Positions 25,402 through 34,048 of a stretch of DNA of 64,000 nucleotides are shown here, piece after piece. The notes under the pieces are model-generated. The model did no database searches and was not told the DNA's origin. It saw only the letters and a program-made list of their open reading frames with translations. The DNA comes from G965222335 sp965222335 (GTDB lineage Bacteria > Pseudomonadota > Gammaproteobacteria > Pseudomonadales > Halieaceae). The stretch spans positions 2,914,001 to 2,978,000 of the forward strand of contig OZ244944.1 of the NCBI GenBank assembly GCA_965222335.1. Reading direction: 5' to 3'. Each line of letters starts with the position of its first letter. The first letter of the stretch is position 1. Both the position numbers and the translations under genes were made by a program.

Positions 25402-26625
25402 ATGGGCGATTTTTACCAGAACGGTATCATCACGACCCTGCACCACATGGCGGACAGACCCCTGGAGGAGATGGAGGCGGAACTGCTGGGGTTCTCGGCG
25501 CGACGCCCCATGGGGCTGATTCTGCCCTCCCTGTACTCGGAGCTTGAGGGAGAGGCGCTGCCGCGGATTATTGATCACCTGACCGCGGTGCCCTACCTGT
25601 CGGAAATCGTGATTGGCCTGGACCGCGCCGACGAGGGGCAGTACCGCAAGGCGCTGGAATTCTTCGGCCGCCTGCCCCAGCACCACCGCGTGCTGTGGAA
25701 TGATGGCCCACGACTGCAGGCCCTGGACAAGGAACTGCAGCGCCACGACCTGGCACCGCGCGAACTCGGCAAGGGGCGCAACGTCTGGTACTGCATGGGC
25801 TACACCCTGGCCTCCCAGCGTGCCGAATCCGTGGCCCTGCATGACTGCGATATTCTCACCTATGACCGCAGCCTGCTGGCGCGCCTGATTTACCCGGTGG
25901 CCCATCCCGGTTTCAACTACGAGTTCTGCAAGGGATATTACGCCCGGGTCGCCGGCGGCAAGATCAATGGCCGGGTGAGCCGCCTGCTGGTCACGCCCCT
26001 GCTGCGGGCGCTGAAGAAGACCCTGGGTGATATGGAGTTCCTCGAGTATATGGACAGCTTCCGCTATCCCCTCGCGGGAGAGTTCTCCTTCCGTCGCGAT
26101 GTACTCACTGATATCCGGATTCCCAGCGACTGGGGTCTGGAGGTCGGCGTGCTTTCGGAGATGTATCGCAACTATGCCAACAACCGCCTGTGCCAGTCGG
26201 ACATTGCCGATCGCTACGATCACAAGCACCAGGAGATGTCCGCCGACGACGTCACGCGGGGCCTGTCCAAGATGTCCATCGACATCTCCAAGGCCCTGTT
26301 CCGCAAGCTGGCGACCCGTGGCGTGACTTTTAACATGGAGACCTTCCGCTCACTCAAGGCCACCTATTACCGTATTGCCCTGGATTTCGTGGAGACCTAC
26401 CACAATGACGCGGTGATGAACGGTCTGACCCTGGATATTCACAACGAGGAGAAAGCCGTGGAGCTGTTTGCGCAGAACATCATGCTGGCCGGTGAGGCCT
26501 TTATCGACCGGCCCATGGAGCGTCCCTTCATCCCCAGCTGGAGCAGGGTTTCGAGCGCGATACCCAATATGCTCGAGCAGCTGCTGGATGCGGTGGAGCA
26601 GGACCACCGGGAATTCGCGGGATAA
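25402..26625 (+). CDS. Glucosyl-3-phosphoglycerate synthase-like glycosyltransferase
   Basis: 407 residues, GT-A type. The N-terminal half has the nucleotide-sugar region (LPSLYSELEGEALPRIIDHL...EIVIGLDRADE) and a metal-binding DCD (Asp148-Cys-Asp150). It resembles bacterial GpgS (GT81-like), which transfers glucose from a nucleotide donor to 3-phosphoglycerate. Placement between a matching phosphatase and a phosphorylase supports synthesis of glucosylglycerate, a compatible solute made by marine and nitrogen-limited bacteria. The C-terminal ~120 residues are helical. No membrane segment. Co-transcribed with both neighbours (12-base gap to the phosphorylase gene). Confidence 0.85.
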   Translation: MGDFYQNGIITTLHHMADRPLEEMEAELLGFSARRPMGLILPSLYSELEGEALPRIIDHLTAVPYLSEIVIGLDRADEGQYRKALEFFGRLPQHHRVLWNDGPRLQALDKELQRHDLAPRELGKGRNVWYCMGYTLASQRAESVALHDCDILTYDRSLLARLIYPVAHPGFNYEFCKGYYARVAGGKINGRVSRLLVTPLLRALKKTLGDMEFLEYMDSFRYPLAGEFSFRRDVLTDIRIPSDWGLEVGVLSEMYRNYANNRLCQSDIADRYDHKHQEMSADDVTRGLSKMSIDISKALFRKLATRGVTFNMETFRSLKATYYRIALDFVETYHNDAVMNGLTLDIHNEEKAVELFAQNIMLAGEAFIDRPMERPFIPSWSRVSSAIPNMLEQLLDAVEQDHREFAG

Positions 26626-26637
26626 GTGCCTTAAGCC

Positions 26638-28398
26638 ATGCAACCGAATGACCTGCCATCCCTGCGGGACCGCGTCGAGCAGCACCTGCAGGCGATCTAC
26701 CACGACAACCCCCTGCAGGCCAACCTCGACGGCCTCGCGGAGGCGCTGCTGGAACTGATGGGCGTAGCGCCGGATACGCGCCAGGCCCCCCAGCACGTGA
26801 ACCACTGGACTCAGCGTGACAGCATCGTGATTACCTACGGTGACAGCCTGCTGCAGGCGGATGAAAAACCCCTGGTCACGTTAAAGCGCTTTCTTGACGA
26901 GAACACGGAGGGCCTGATCAGCGGCGTGCACATCCTGCCCTTCTATCCCTGGAGCTCCGATGACGGCTTCGCGGTGCTGGACTACTCCAGCGTGAACGAG
27001 GCCCTGGGCACCTGGGAGGATATCGGTGCCATCGCCGGCGACTACGACCTGATGGCAGACCTGGTGATCAACCACTGCTCCAGCCGCAGCCTGTGGTTCG
27101 AGAACTTCCAGCGCGGCCAGGATCCGGGGCGCGATTACTTTTTTACCGCGTCGCCGGAGGATGATCTCAGCGCCGTGGTGCGCCCGCGAACCTCGCCGCT
27201 GCTGCGCCCGGCTGAGACGCCCCGGGGCACCGAGTATGTATGGTGCACCTTCAGCCACGACCAGGTGGACCTGGATTTTCGCAATCCCGAGGTGCTCAAG
27301 CACTTCGTCAGCATCATCCGCCATTACCTCGACTGCGGGGTGCGGATATTCCGCCTCGATGCGGTGGCCTTTCTGTGGAAGGTACCCGGCACCAGCTGCC
27401 TCAACCTGGACGAGACCCACGAGGTCGTGCGCCTGCTACGGACCCTGGTAGAGCACGCCCGGGCCGACGCCATGCTGATCACCGAGACCAACATCCCCAA
27501 CCGCGAGAACCTGTCCTACTTCGGCAACGCCAACGAGGCTCACTGCGTCTACAACTTTTCCCTGCCACCCCTGCTGCTCAACACCCTGGTGACCGGTGAC
27601 TGCAATTACCTGAAGCAGTGGATAATGAGCATGCCGCCGGCGCAGAACGGCACCGCCTACTTCAACTTCGTCGCATCCCACGACGGTATTGGCCTGCGCC
27701 CGGCCGAGGGGCTGCTGTCAGAGCCGGAGCTACAGAGTCTGATTGCGACCATGGAATCCTTCGGTGGCCGGGTGTCCTACCGCGCGCTCGAGAACGGGGA
27801 GAGTCGCCCCTACGAGATCAACATCTCCCTGTTCGATGCCCTGCAGGGCACGCTACAGGGTCCCGACGGTCTCGGCGTAGAGCGCTTTGTCTGCGCCCAC
27901 GCGATCATGCTGGCGCTGGAGGGTATTCCGGGGATCTACCTGCACAGCCTGCTGGGTACGCGCAATGACTACGCCCGGGTCGAGCACACCGGGCACAGTC
28001 GCTCGATCAACCGCCACCAGTGGCCCCTGGATGACCTGCAGACGGCCCTGGCGGACACCCGCAGCACCCATAGCCAGGTGTTCAGCCGGCTCAAGGCGCT
28101 GCTCGGCATCCGCCGGCGGCAGGCGGCGTTCCATCCCAATGCCACCCAGTTCACCCTGCATCTCGGCAGCGCGCTGGTCGGCTTCTGGCGCCAGAGCATT
28201 GACCGTCGCCAGAGTATCTTCTGCATCGCCAACATCAGCCTCGAGCCACAGCCCCTGAACCTGTTGGATCTCAACCTGATCGACGCCCACCAGTGGCGGG
28301 ACCTGATCAGCGGCGAGGAATACACATCCCGCGACCAGCAGCTCACCCTGGACCCTTACCAGACCCTGTGGATCACCAACCTGCCGGACCACTGCTAG
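26638..28398 (+). CDS. GH13 subfamily 18 phosphorylase, probable glucosylglycerate phosphorylase
   Basis: 586 residues of the sucrose-phosphorylase type. Catalytic residues are visible: nucleophile Asp241 (FRLDAVAFLWK), acid/base Glu283 (ITETNIPN) and the third Asp349 (ASHDGIG). GH13_18 includes sucrose, sucrose-6-phosphate and glucosylglycerate phosphorylases (E. coli YcjM is the last type). The operon partners argue for glucosylglycerate: phosphorolysis would give glucose-1-phosphate and glycerate, and the first gene of the operon would phosphorylate the glycerate. Sucrose phosphorylase remains the main alternative; acceptor-loop residues would decide. Last gene of the four-gene operon. Confidence 0.87.
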   Translation: MQPNDLPSLRDRVEQHLQAIYHDNPLQANLDGLAEALLELMGVAPDTRQAPQHVNHWTQRDSIVITYGDSLLQADEKPLVTLKRFLDENTEGLISGVHILPFYPWSSDDGFAVLDYSSVNEALGTWEDIGAIAGDYDLMADLVINHCSSRSLWFENFQRGQDPGRDYFFTASPEDDLSAVVRPRTSPLLRPAETPRGTEYVWCTFSHDQVDLDFRNPEVLKHFVSIIRHYLDCGVRIFRLDAVAFLWKVPGTSCLNLDETHEVVRLLRTLVEHARADAMLITETNIPNRENLSYFGNANEAHCVYNFSLPPLLLNTLVTGDCNYLKQWIMSMPPAQNGTAYFNFVASHDGIGLRPAEGLLSEPELQSLIATMESFGGRVSYRALENGESRPYEINISLFDALQGTLQGPDGLGVERFVCAHAIMLALEGIPGIYLHSLLGTRNDYARVEHTGHSRSINRHQWPLDDLQTALADTRSTHSQVFSRLKALLGIRRRQAAFHPNATQFTLHLGSALVGFWRQSIDRRQSIFCIANISLEPQPLNLLDLNLIDAHQWRDLISGEEYTSRDQQLTLDPYQTLWITNLPDHC

Positions 28399-28443
28399 CG
28401 GCTCTCGGGGCCCTGGCGGCGGGGTCTCCTGGGCCTTTGCCTG

Positions 28444-28452
28444 TGCTACACT
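28444..28452 (+). promoter_or_regulatory. Extended -10 promoter candidate for fabV
   Basis: TGCTACACT matches an extended -10 element (TG-N-TAnAnT). The same string stands before the secretion operon at 48528-48536. A fabV transcript starting near 28459 would carry a leader of ~155 nt containing the 22-bp tandem repeats. Confidence 0.4.
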
Positions 28453-28478
28453 CGCGTGTCGTAGCGTGCCGGGTAACG

Positions 28479-28566
28479 GCTCTTTCGGAACCAGCTGATG
28501 GCTTTTTCGGAAACAGCTGATGGCTCTTTCTGAACTAGCTGATGGCTCTTTCTGAACTAGCTGATG
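28479..28566 (+). repeat. Four 22-bp tandem repeats in the fabV leader
   Basis: Four head-to-tail units of 22 bp (28479, 28501, 28523, 28545) share the pattern GCTCTTTCTGAACTAGCTGATG. The last two are identical and the first two differ at up to four bases. Each contains an ATG, and since 22 is not a multiple of three, the second and third ATGs open short frames of 11 codons ending in TGA (MALSELADGSF type). The repeats lie 48 bases before the fabV start. Confidence 0.85.
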
Positions 28567-28614
28567 GCTCTCACGGCGCGCCTCTATCATCCGGGTAGAA
28601 GGAAGCAGGCCCCC

Positions 28615-29805
28615 ATGATTATCAAGCCCCGAGTCCGCGGTTTTCTCTGTACAACCACCCACCCCGAAGGCTGTGCCGCGAACGTCCGCCGGCAGATCGA
28701 GTACGTCAAATCCAACGGCCCGATCGCTGACGGCCCGCGCCGCGTTCTGGTCATTGGCGCGTCCACCGGCTACGGCCTGGCTTCGCGTATCACCGCGGCC
28801 TTCGGCGCGGGCGCTTCGACCCTGGGCGTCTTCTTTGAAAAGGAAGGCACCGAGAAAAAACCCGGTACCGCCGGCTGGTACAACGCCGCCGCCTTCCACC
28901 AGTACGCCGAGGAGGCCGGGCTTTACGCCAGGAGCATCAACGGCGACGCCTTCAGTGACGAAATCAAGCAGAAGGCGATCGAGACCATTCGCGAAGACCT
29001 GGGCCAGATCGACCTCGTGGTCTACAGCCTTGCCTCGCCCCGGCGCCAGCACCCGGTGACCGGGGAGGTGCACAATTCCACCCTGAAGCCCATCGGCCAG
29101 GACACGGTGCAGCGCGGGGTGAATACGGACAAGGAGGAGATCCAGGAGTATCACCTGCAGGCCGCGACCCAGGAAGAGATCGATAATACGGTCGCGGTAA
29201 TGGGCGGTGAGGACTGGCAGATGTGGATTGAGGCCCTGGACGAGGCCGGGGTGCTGGCGGACGGCGCGAAGACCACCGCCTACACCTACATCGGCGAGAA
29301 GCTGACCTGGGATATTTACTGGCACGGTACGATTGGCGCGGCCAAACAGGACCTGGACCGGCGCGTGGTGGATATTCGCGAACGCCTTGCCCGTCGCGGC
29401 GGGGACGCGCGGGTGTCGGTGCTGAAGGCCGTGGTGACCCAGGCCAGCGCGGCGATTCCGGCGATGCCGATCTACCTGGCGATCCTGTTCAAGGTGATGA
29501 AGGCCCGGGGCGTGCACGAGGGTTGCATCGAGCAGGTAGACGGCCTGTTCCGCGACTCGCTTTACGCCGCCGACCCCGCGCTCGACGACGAAGGCCGCCT
29601 GCGCGCGGATGGCAAGGAACTGGACCCCGCGGTGCAGGCGGAGGTCGCGGATATCTGGGCGCGCATCGACAGCGCCAACCTGCGTCAAGTGTCCGATTTT
29701 GAAGGGTACAAGCGCGAGTTTCTGCAGCTTTTCGGGTTTGAGGTTGACGGGGTCGATTACGACGCCGACGTCGATCCGGTCGTGCCCATCCGGCAACTGG
29801 TGTAA
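28615..29805 (+). CDS. fabV: Enoyl-[acyl-carrier-protein] reductase FabV
   Basis: 396 residues from the ATG at 28615 (IIKPRVRGF, the usual FabV start, behind AGAAGGAAG). A longer frame from 28564 begins inside the tandem repeats and is not credible. The nucleotide-binding motif GASTGYGLASR is present, and the catalytic Tyr235 and Lys244 (YWHGTIGAAK, Tyr-x8-Lys) match FabV numbering exactly. FabV reduces enoyl-ACP with NADH in the last step of fatty acid elongation and is naturally insensitive to triclosan. The MBL-fold hydrolase gene starts three bases after the stop. Confidence 0.97.
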   Translation: MIIKPRVRGFLCTTTHPEGCAANVRRQIEYVKSNGPIADGPRRVLVIGASTGYGLASRITAAFGAGASTLGVFFEKEGTEKKPGTAGWYNAAAFHQYAEEAGLYARSINGDAFSDEIKQKAIETIREDLGQIDLVVYSLASPRRQHPVTGEVHNSTLKPIGQDTVQRGVNTDKEEIQEYHLQAATQEEIDNTVAVMGGEDWQMWIEALDEAGVLADGAKTTAYTYIGEKLTWDIYWHGTIGAAKQDLDRRVVDIRERLARRGGDARVSVLKAVVTQASAAIPAMPIYLAILFKVMKARGVHEGCIEQVDGLFRDSLYAADPALDDEGRLRADGKELDPAVQAEVADIWARIDSANLRQVSDFEGYKREFLQLFGFEVDGVDYDADVDPVVPIRQLV

Positions 29806-29808
29806 GTC

Positions 29809-30651
29809 ATGCTGACCCACGGTGTGCCTTTCCCCCTGAGCGAACGCGTGCGCCGCCTGGTGGCGCCCAATCCCGGGATGATGACCGGGCCCGGTACCAA
29901 TACCTACCTGCTGGGGCAGGAGGAGGTGGCGGTGCTCGACCCCGGCCCCGACATTCCCGAGCATATCGAGGCGATCCTGGCGGCGGGGGCGGGGCGCATC
30001 CGCTGGATCGTCTGCACCCATACCCACCCGGATCACTCCCCGGCCTGGCAGGCAGTGGCGGAGGCCACCGGCGCCGAGGTCATCGGCGCGCTGCCGGCGG
30101 ATGACCGTTTTCAGGACGATACCTTCGCGCCGACGATCGAGCTGTTTCACGGTCACCTGCTGGAGGCCCCGGAGTTCAGCCTGCGCGCGCTGCACACGCC
30201 GGGCCACGTCAGCAATCACTACTGCTTCTTCCTGGAGGAGGAGGGCATGGTGTTCGCCGGTGACCATATTATGAACGGCTCTACGGTGGTCATTGTGCCG
30301 CCGGGTGGGGATATGCAGGCGTATATTGAATCCCTGCGCCTGCTGTTGGATTACCCCCTGGCCTGCATTGCCCCGGGGCACGGGGAGTTGATCCTGCAAC
30401 CCCGGGAGGAAGTGGCGGGCCTGATCGAGCACCGCCTCAGGCGCGAGCGTAAGGTGGTGGATGGCCTGGCGTCCCTGGCGCGCACCGACCTGACAGACCT
30501 GGTCAGGGTAGTGTATGACGACGTCGACCCGGGGCGCCATGAGTGGGCGAAGCTGTCCCTGGCGGCGCACCTGATCAAGCTGGCCCGGGAGGGCAGGGCA
30601 CAGCAGCACGAGGACGAAACCTGGGAACTGCTCGCGGCAGCACCCGCCTGA
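29809..30651 (+). CDS. MBL-fold metallo-hydrolase (LACTB2-like)
   Basis: 280 residues. Zinc motif HxHxDH is CTHTHPDHSPAW (~residues 66-75). Further ligands lie in HTPGHVSNH and in GDHIM, and a last His in APGHGEL. A C-terminal winged-helix-like tail (EEVAGLIEHRLRRERKV) is typical of LACTB2-type proteins. Substrate unknown; a thioesterase or RNA-directed role is possible in this fold. It follows fabV by three bases, which may mean co-expression with fatty-acid functions, and stands 46 bases before the acyl-CoA ligase. Confidence 0.85.
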   Translation: MLTHGVPFPLSERVRRLVAPNPGMMTGPGTNTYLLGQEEVAVLDPGPDIPEHIEAILAAGAGRIRWIVCTHTHPDHSPAWQAVAEATGAEVIGALPADDRFQDDTFAPTIELFHGHLLEAPEFSLRALHTPGHVSNHYCFFLEEEGMVFAGDHIMNGSTVVIVPPGGDMQAYIESLRLLLDYPLACIAPGHGELILQPREEVAGLIEHRLRRERKVVDGLASLARTDLTDLVRVVYDDVDPGRHEWAKLSLAAHLIKLAREGRAQQHEDETWELLAAAPA

Positions 30652-30697
30652 TCAAATCCAGAAAAATTCAGTGAGACCACAATAACAGGAGTACCGC

Positions 30698-32329
30698 ATG
30701 AACGGCCTGATGATGAACCTGCCGCTGACCGTCACCTCAATCCTGCAGCACGCCGACAGGGTCAACGGGAGCAAGGAGATTGTCTCGGTCACCCGCGACA
30801 ACCCCCGCCACCGCTACACCTATCGCGAGGCCTTCGCCCGCACCCGACAGCTGGCCAACGCCATGGCGGACTGGCAGCTGACCCCCGGCGACCGCATTGC
30901 CACCCTGGCCTGGAACGACTATCGCCACTTCGAGACCTACTACGCGTCGGCCTGCAGCGGCTTCGTGTGCCACACCATCAACCCGCGCCTGTTCCCGGAG
31001 CAACTGGTGTATATCATCAACCACGCCGAGGACCAGTACGTCTTTGTGGACCCGGACTTCCTGCCCCTGGTAGAGAAAATTGCCGACCAGTGCCCAGGGG
31101 TGAAGGGCTGGGTGGTGCTCACCGCGGCGAGTCACATGCCGGAGACCAGCCTGGCGAAGGTGATTTGTTACGAGGAGCTGATTGCCGGGCAGGACAGCGA
31201 GTTCACCTGGCCGACCCTGGATGAGGATGCCGCCTGTGCCCTGTGTTATACCTCCGGCACCACCGGCAACCCCAAGGGGGTGCTCTACTCCCACCGCTCC
31301 ACCATCCTGCACGCCTACGCTTCCATGATGCCCGACGCCCTGGGGATTTCCTCCCGGGATGCCGTCCTGCCGATCGTGCCCATGTTCCACGTTAACGCCT
31401 GGGGGGTGCCGTATTCCTGCCCCATGGCCGGAGCCAAGCTGGTCTTTCCCGGTAACAAGATGGGCGACGGCGAGACCCTGGCCGACCTGATCAACAGCGA
31501 GGGCGTGACCCAGTCCGCGGGTGTTCCCACGGTATGGCTGGCGCTGCTGGCCTACCTGAAGTCCAGTGGCAAGACCGTGGACAGCCTCGAGCGTATCGTG
31601 GTCGGCGGCGCGGCCTGCCCGCTCTCGGTGATGGAGGACTTCGATCGCTACGGGGTCGAGTCCCGGGTCGGCTGGGGCATGACCGAGATGAGCCCGCTGG
31701 GCAGCATTAACGCCTGCACCGCAGACCGCGACCAGTACAGCGAGGAAGTGTTTGCCAAGCTGCGCCTGAAGGCCGGCCGCCCGGTGTTTGGCGTGGAAAT
31801 GAAGATCGTGGACGAAGAGGGCAGGGAACTGCCCTGGGACGGGGTGGCCTATGGCTCCCTCAAGGTCCGCGGGCCCTGGATCTGCTCCAGCTACTTCAAA
31901 CTGGAGGGCAGTAGCGCCCATGAAGAAGATGGCTGGTTTGAAACCGGCGATGTCGCCACCATCGACCCCGAGGGCTACGTGGCGATCACCGACCGCACCA
32001 AGGATGTGATCAAGTCCGGCGGTGAGTGGATCTCCTCGATCGAGGTAGAAAATGTCGCCACTGACCACCCCAAGGTCGCGGAAGCGGCGGTGATTGGCAA
32101 GTACCACCCGAAGTGGAGTGAGCGCCCGCTGCTGATCGTGGTCAAGGGACCCGACGGCCAGGACCTGACGGCGGAGGAAATGCTGGCCTGGTTCGACGGC
32201 AGGATTGCCAAGTGGTGGACCCCGGAGGCGGTGGAATTCGTCGACGAACTGCCCCACGGGGCCACCGGCAAGATTCAGAAGGTCGAGTTGCGCAAACGCT
32301 TCGAGGACTACCAGTTCCCATCTGCCTAG
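30698..32329 (+). CDS. AMP-forming fatty acyl-CoA ligase
   Basis: 543 residues of the ANL superfamily. P-loop-like motif YTSGTTGNPKGV (~residue 183-194), A5 motif GWGMTEMSP, the A7/A8 region ETGDVATIDPEGYVAITDRTKDVIKSGGEWIS, and the catalytic Lys in HGATGKIQK near the C-terminus. Family resemblance is to medium/long-chain acyl-CoA ligases (AlkK/DmdB-like) rather than HIP-CoA ligase. It activates a carboxylic acid through an acyl-adenylate. ACAGGAG lies before the ATG. It could feed fatty-acid or steroid side-chain degradation; its substrate cannot be fixed from sequence. It stands upstream of the regulated promoter region of the steroid cluster. Confidence 0.88.
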   Translation: MNGLMMNLPLTVTSILQHADRVNGSKEIVSVTRDNPRHRYTYREAFARTRQLANAMADWQLTPGDRIATLAWNDYRHFETYYASACSGFVCHTINPRLFPEQLVYIINHAEDQYVFVDPDFLPLVEKIADQCPGVKGWVVLTAASHMPETSLAKVICYEELIAGQDSEFTWPTLDEDAACALCYTSGTTGNPKGVLYSHRSTILHAYASMMPDALGISSRDAVLPIVPMFHVNAWGVPYSCPMAGAKLVFPGNKMGDGETLADLINSEGVTQSAGVPTVWLALLAYLKSSGKTVDSLERIVVGGAACPLSVMEDFDRYGVESRVGWGMTEMSPLGSINACTADRDQYSEEVFAKLRLKAGRPVFGVEMKIVDEEGRELPWDGVAYGSLKVRGPWICSSYFKLEGSSAHEEDGWFETGDVATIDPEGYVAITDRTKDVIKSGGEWISSIEVENVATDHPKVAEAAVIGKYHPKWSERPLLIVVKGPDGQDLTAEEMLAWFDGRIAKWWTPEAVEFVDELPHGATGKIQKVELRKRFEDYQFPSA

Positions 32330-32353
32330 GGTCCTGTCGTGCTGGTTGAGTTT

Positions 32354-32382
32354 TTGCACTATGCGTAGTGCAGGCTAATAAT
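32354..32382 (+). promoter_or_regulatory. Upstream promoter candidate with overlapping TGCACTA palindrome
   Basis: TTGCAC (32354-32359) and AATAAT (32377-32382) lie 17 bases apart. An inverted repeat TGCACTA-TGCG-TAGTGCA (32355-32372) covers the -35 and most of the spacer, which is a typical repressor-site layout. Confidence 0.45.
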
Positions 32383-32397
32383 ATTTACGCATAACGC

Positions 32398-32451
32398 TTG
32401 TCATACGCCCCCGGGCTGACTATATTTGCCAGTCCTATCCCGAACTGGCAA
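32398..32451 (+). promoter_or_regulatory. Sigma-70 promoter with operator-like inverted repeat for the fadD3-AsnC operon
   Basis: TTGTCA (32398-32403) and TATATT (32421-32426) are separated by 17 bases, each five of six to consensus. Starting at the last -10 base, TTGCCAGT-N10-ACTGGCAA (32426-32451) is a perfect 8-bp inverted repeat, directly followed by the ribosome site AGGGAGG. Transcription from about 32433 excludes the longer frame that begins at 32426. The repeat could be an operator for the AsnC pair or an RNA hairpin next to the ribosome site. Confidence 0.6.
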
Positions 32452-32464
32452 GGGAGGTCCGGGC

Positions 32465-34048
32465 GTGAACAGTGACAGTGAACTACCCCTGACAGTACCT
32501 GAACTGATGGCAGTCACCGCCCGACGTGAGGGCGAGCGCCTGGCGATCGTCGATGGTGAGGTCACTCTCAGTTTCAAGGAACTGGATGACGCACGCCTGC
32601 GCGCGGCGCGGGCCCTGGCGACGATGGGCCTGGGCCGCGGCGAGCGCATCGCCATCTGGGCGCCGAACATGTACCAGTGGGTGGTCGCCGCCCTGGGCGC
32701 CCAGACCCTGGGTGGGGTGCTGGTGCCCCTGAATACCCGCCTCAAGGGCAGCGAGGCCGCTTACATTCTGCGTGCCAGCGGCGCCCGCTGGCTGTTTACC
32801 GTGCCCGAGTTCCTGGGTATGCATTACCCGGCAGCCCTGGCCGGGGAAGACCTGCCCGACCTTGAGGGCATGGTCATGCTGGAAGGAGAGCAGCCCGGGA
32901 CCACGACCTGGGCGGATTTCCTGGAACAGGCCGGGGCGACGCCGCCGGAGGCCGTTGCCGAGCGTGCCGGCGCAATCACCCCCGAAGATACTCTCGACAT
33001 TCTGTTCACCTCTGGCACCACCGGCAAACCCAAGGGCGTGATCACCAGCCACGGCCAGAATATCCGGGTGTTCGATACCTGGAGCCGGACCGTGGGCCTC
33101 GAAGCCAGCGATCACTACCTGGTGATCAACCCCTTCTTTCACTCCTTTGGCTACAAGGCCGGCTGGCTCGCGGCGATTATTCGCGGCGCGCGCATCCTGC
33201 CGGTGCGCAGTTTTGACCTCGACGCGGTGCTGGCCCAGATCGCCCGGGACAAAATCTCGATGATTCCCGGGCCACCCACCATCTACCAGTCCCTGCTGGC
33301 GCACCCTGACCGGGACCGCTATGACCTGTCCAGCCTGCGCCTGGCAGTCACCGGTGCGGCCCCGGTCCCCGTGCGCCTGGTGGAGCAGATGCGGGAGGAG
33401 CTCGGCTTTGAGGTGGTGGTGACCGCCTATGGGCTGACCGAGACCTGCGGGGTGGTATCGATTTGCCGGCCGGATGATAGCGCCGAGCGAATCTCGCACA
33501 GCTCCGGCCGCGCCATGGCGGGGGTCGAGATGAAATGTGTCGACGGCGAGGGCAATACCGTGCCCAGCGGCCAGGAAGGTGAAATCTGGTGCCGCGGCTT
33601 TAACGTGATGCAGGGCTACCTGGACAACCCCGAGGAAACGGCTCGCGCGATCACTGAAGACGGCTGGCTCAGGACCGGCGACGTCGGGGTGATGGACGAC
33701 GACGGCTACGTGCGCATCACCGACCGGATCAAGGACATGTTTATTGTCGGTGGTTTCAACTGCTACCCGGCGGAGATCGAGAACGCCCTGAGCGAGTTGC
33801 CCGGGGTGGCCCGCGCCGCGGTGATCGGGATTCCCGACGAGCGCCTGGGCGAGGTCGCCATGGCCTTCATCGTCCCGGCGGCGGACACCGATCTGGACGC
33901 TGCCGGCGTGATCGCCTGGTCGCGCGAGCACATGGCAAATTACAAAGTGCCGCGGCAGGTGCGCCTGGTCGAGGCGCTGCCGATGAACGCCAGCGGCAAG
34001 GTCTTGAAGAACCAGCTGCGCGAGATGGCTGACGCGGAGGCCCGTTGA
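32465..34048 (+). CDS. fadD3: FadD3-like acyl-CoA ligase (HIP-CoA ligase) of the steroid cluster
   Basis: 527 residues from a GTG at 32465, nine bases after GGGAGG; a start further upstream would lie before the predicted transcription start. ANL motifs: TSGTTGKPKGV, AYGLTETCG, RTGDVGVMDDDGYVRITDRIKDMFIVGGFN, and catalytic Lys in NASGKVLKNQL. It resembles FadD3, which activates HIP, the indanedione propionate left after steroid A/B-ring removal, and the genes that follow are the remaining HIP enzymes. The stop overlaps the TTG start of the first AsnC regulator. Alternative: another medium-chain acyl-CoA ligase; the neighbourhood makes HIP the best guess. Confidence 0.8.
   Translation: MNSDSELPLTVPELMAVTARREGERLAIVDGEVTLSFKELDDARLRAARALATMGLGRGERIAIWAPNMYQWVVAALGAQTLGGVLVPLNTRLKGSEAAYILRASGARWLFTVPEFLGMHYPAALAGEDLPDLEGMVMLEGEQPGTTTWADFLEQAGATPPEAVAERAGAITPEDTLDILFTSGTTGKPKGVITSHGQNIRVFDTWSRTVGLEASDHYLVINPFFHSFGYKAGWLAAIIRGARILPVRSFDLDAVLAQIARDKISMIPGPPTIYQSLLAHPDRDRYDLSSLRLAVTGAAPVPVRLVEQMREELGFEVVVTAYGLTETCGVVSICRPDDSAERISHSSGRAMAGVEMKCVDGEGNTVPSGQEGEIWCRGFNVMQGYLDNPEETARAITEDGWLRTGDVGVMDDDGYVRITDRIKDMFIVGGFNCYPAEIENALSELPGVARAAVIGIPDERLGEVAMAFIVPAADTDLDAAGVIAWSREHMANYKVPRQVRLVEALPMNASGKVLKNQLREMADAEAR

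Noticed and set aside
28564..28614. Upstream in-frame start of fabV at 28564
   Set aside because: It begins inside a 22-bp repeat; the family start and Tyr235/Lys244 numbering support 28615.
27853..30609. 918-codon open frame on the minus strand across the phosphorylase, fabV and MBL genes
   Set aside because: It is antisense to three genes with full catalytic motifs, lacks any domain and is a typical shadow in GC-rich DNA.
32426..32464. Upstream in-frame start of fadD3 at 32426
   Set aside because: It lies in the -10/operator region before the predicted transcription start; the GTG at 32465 has GGGAGG in front.
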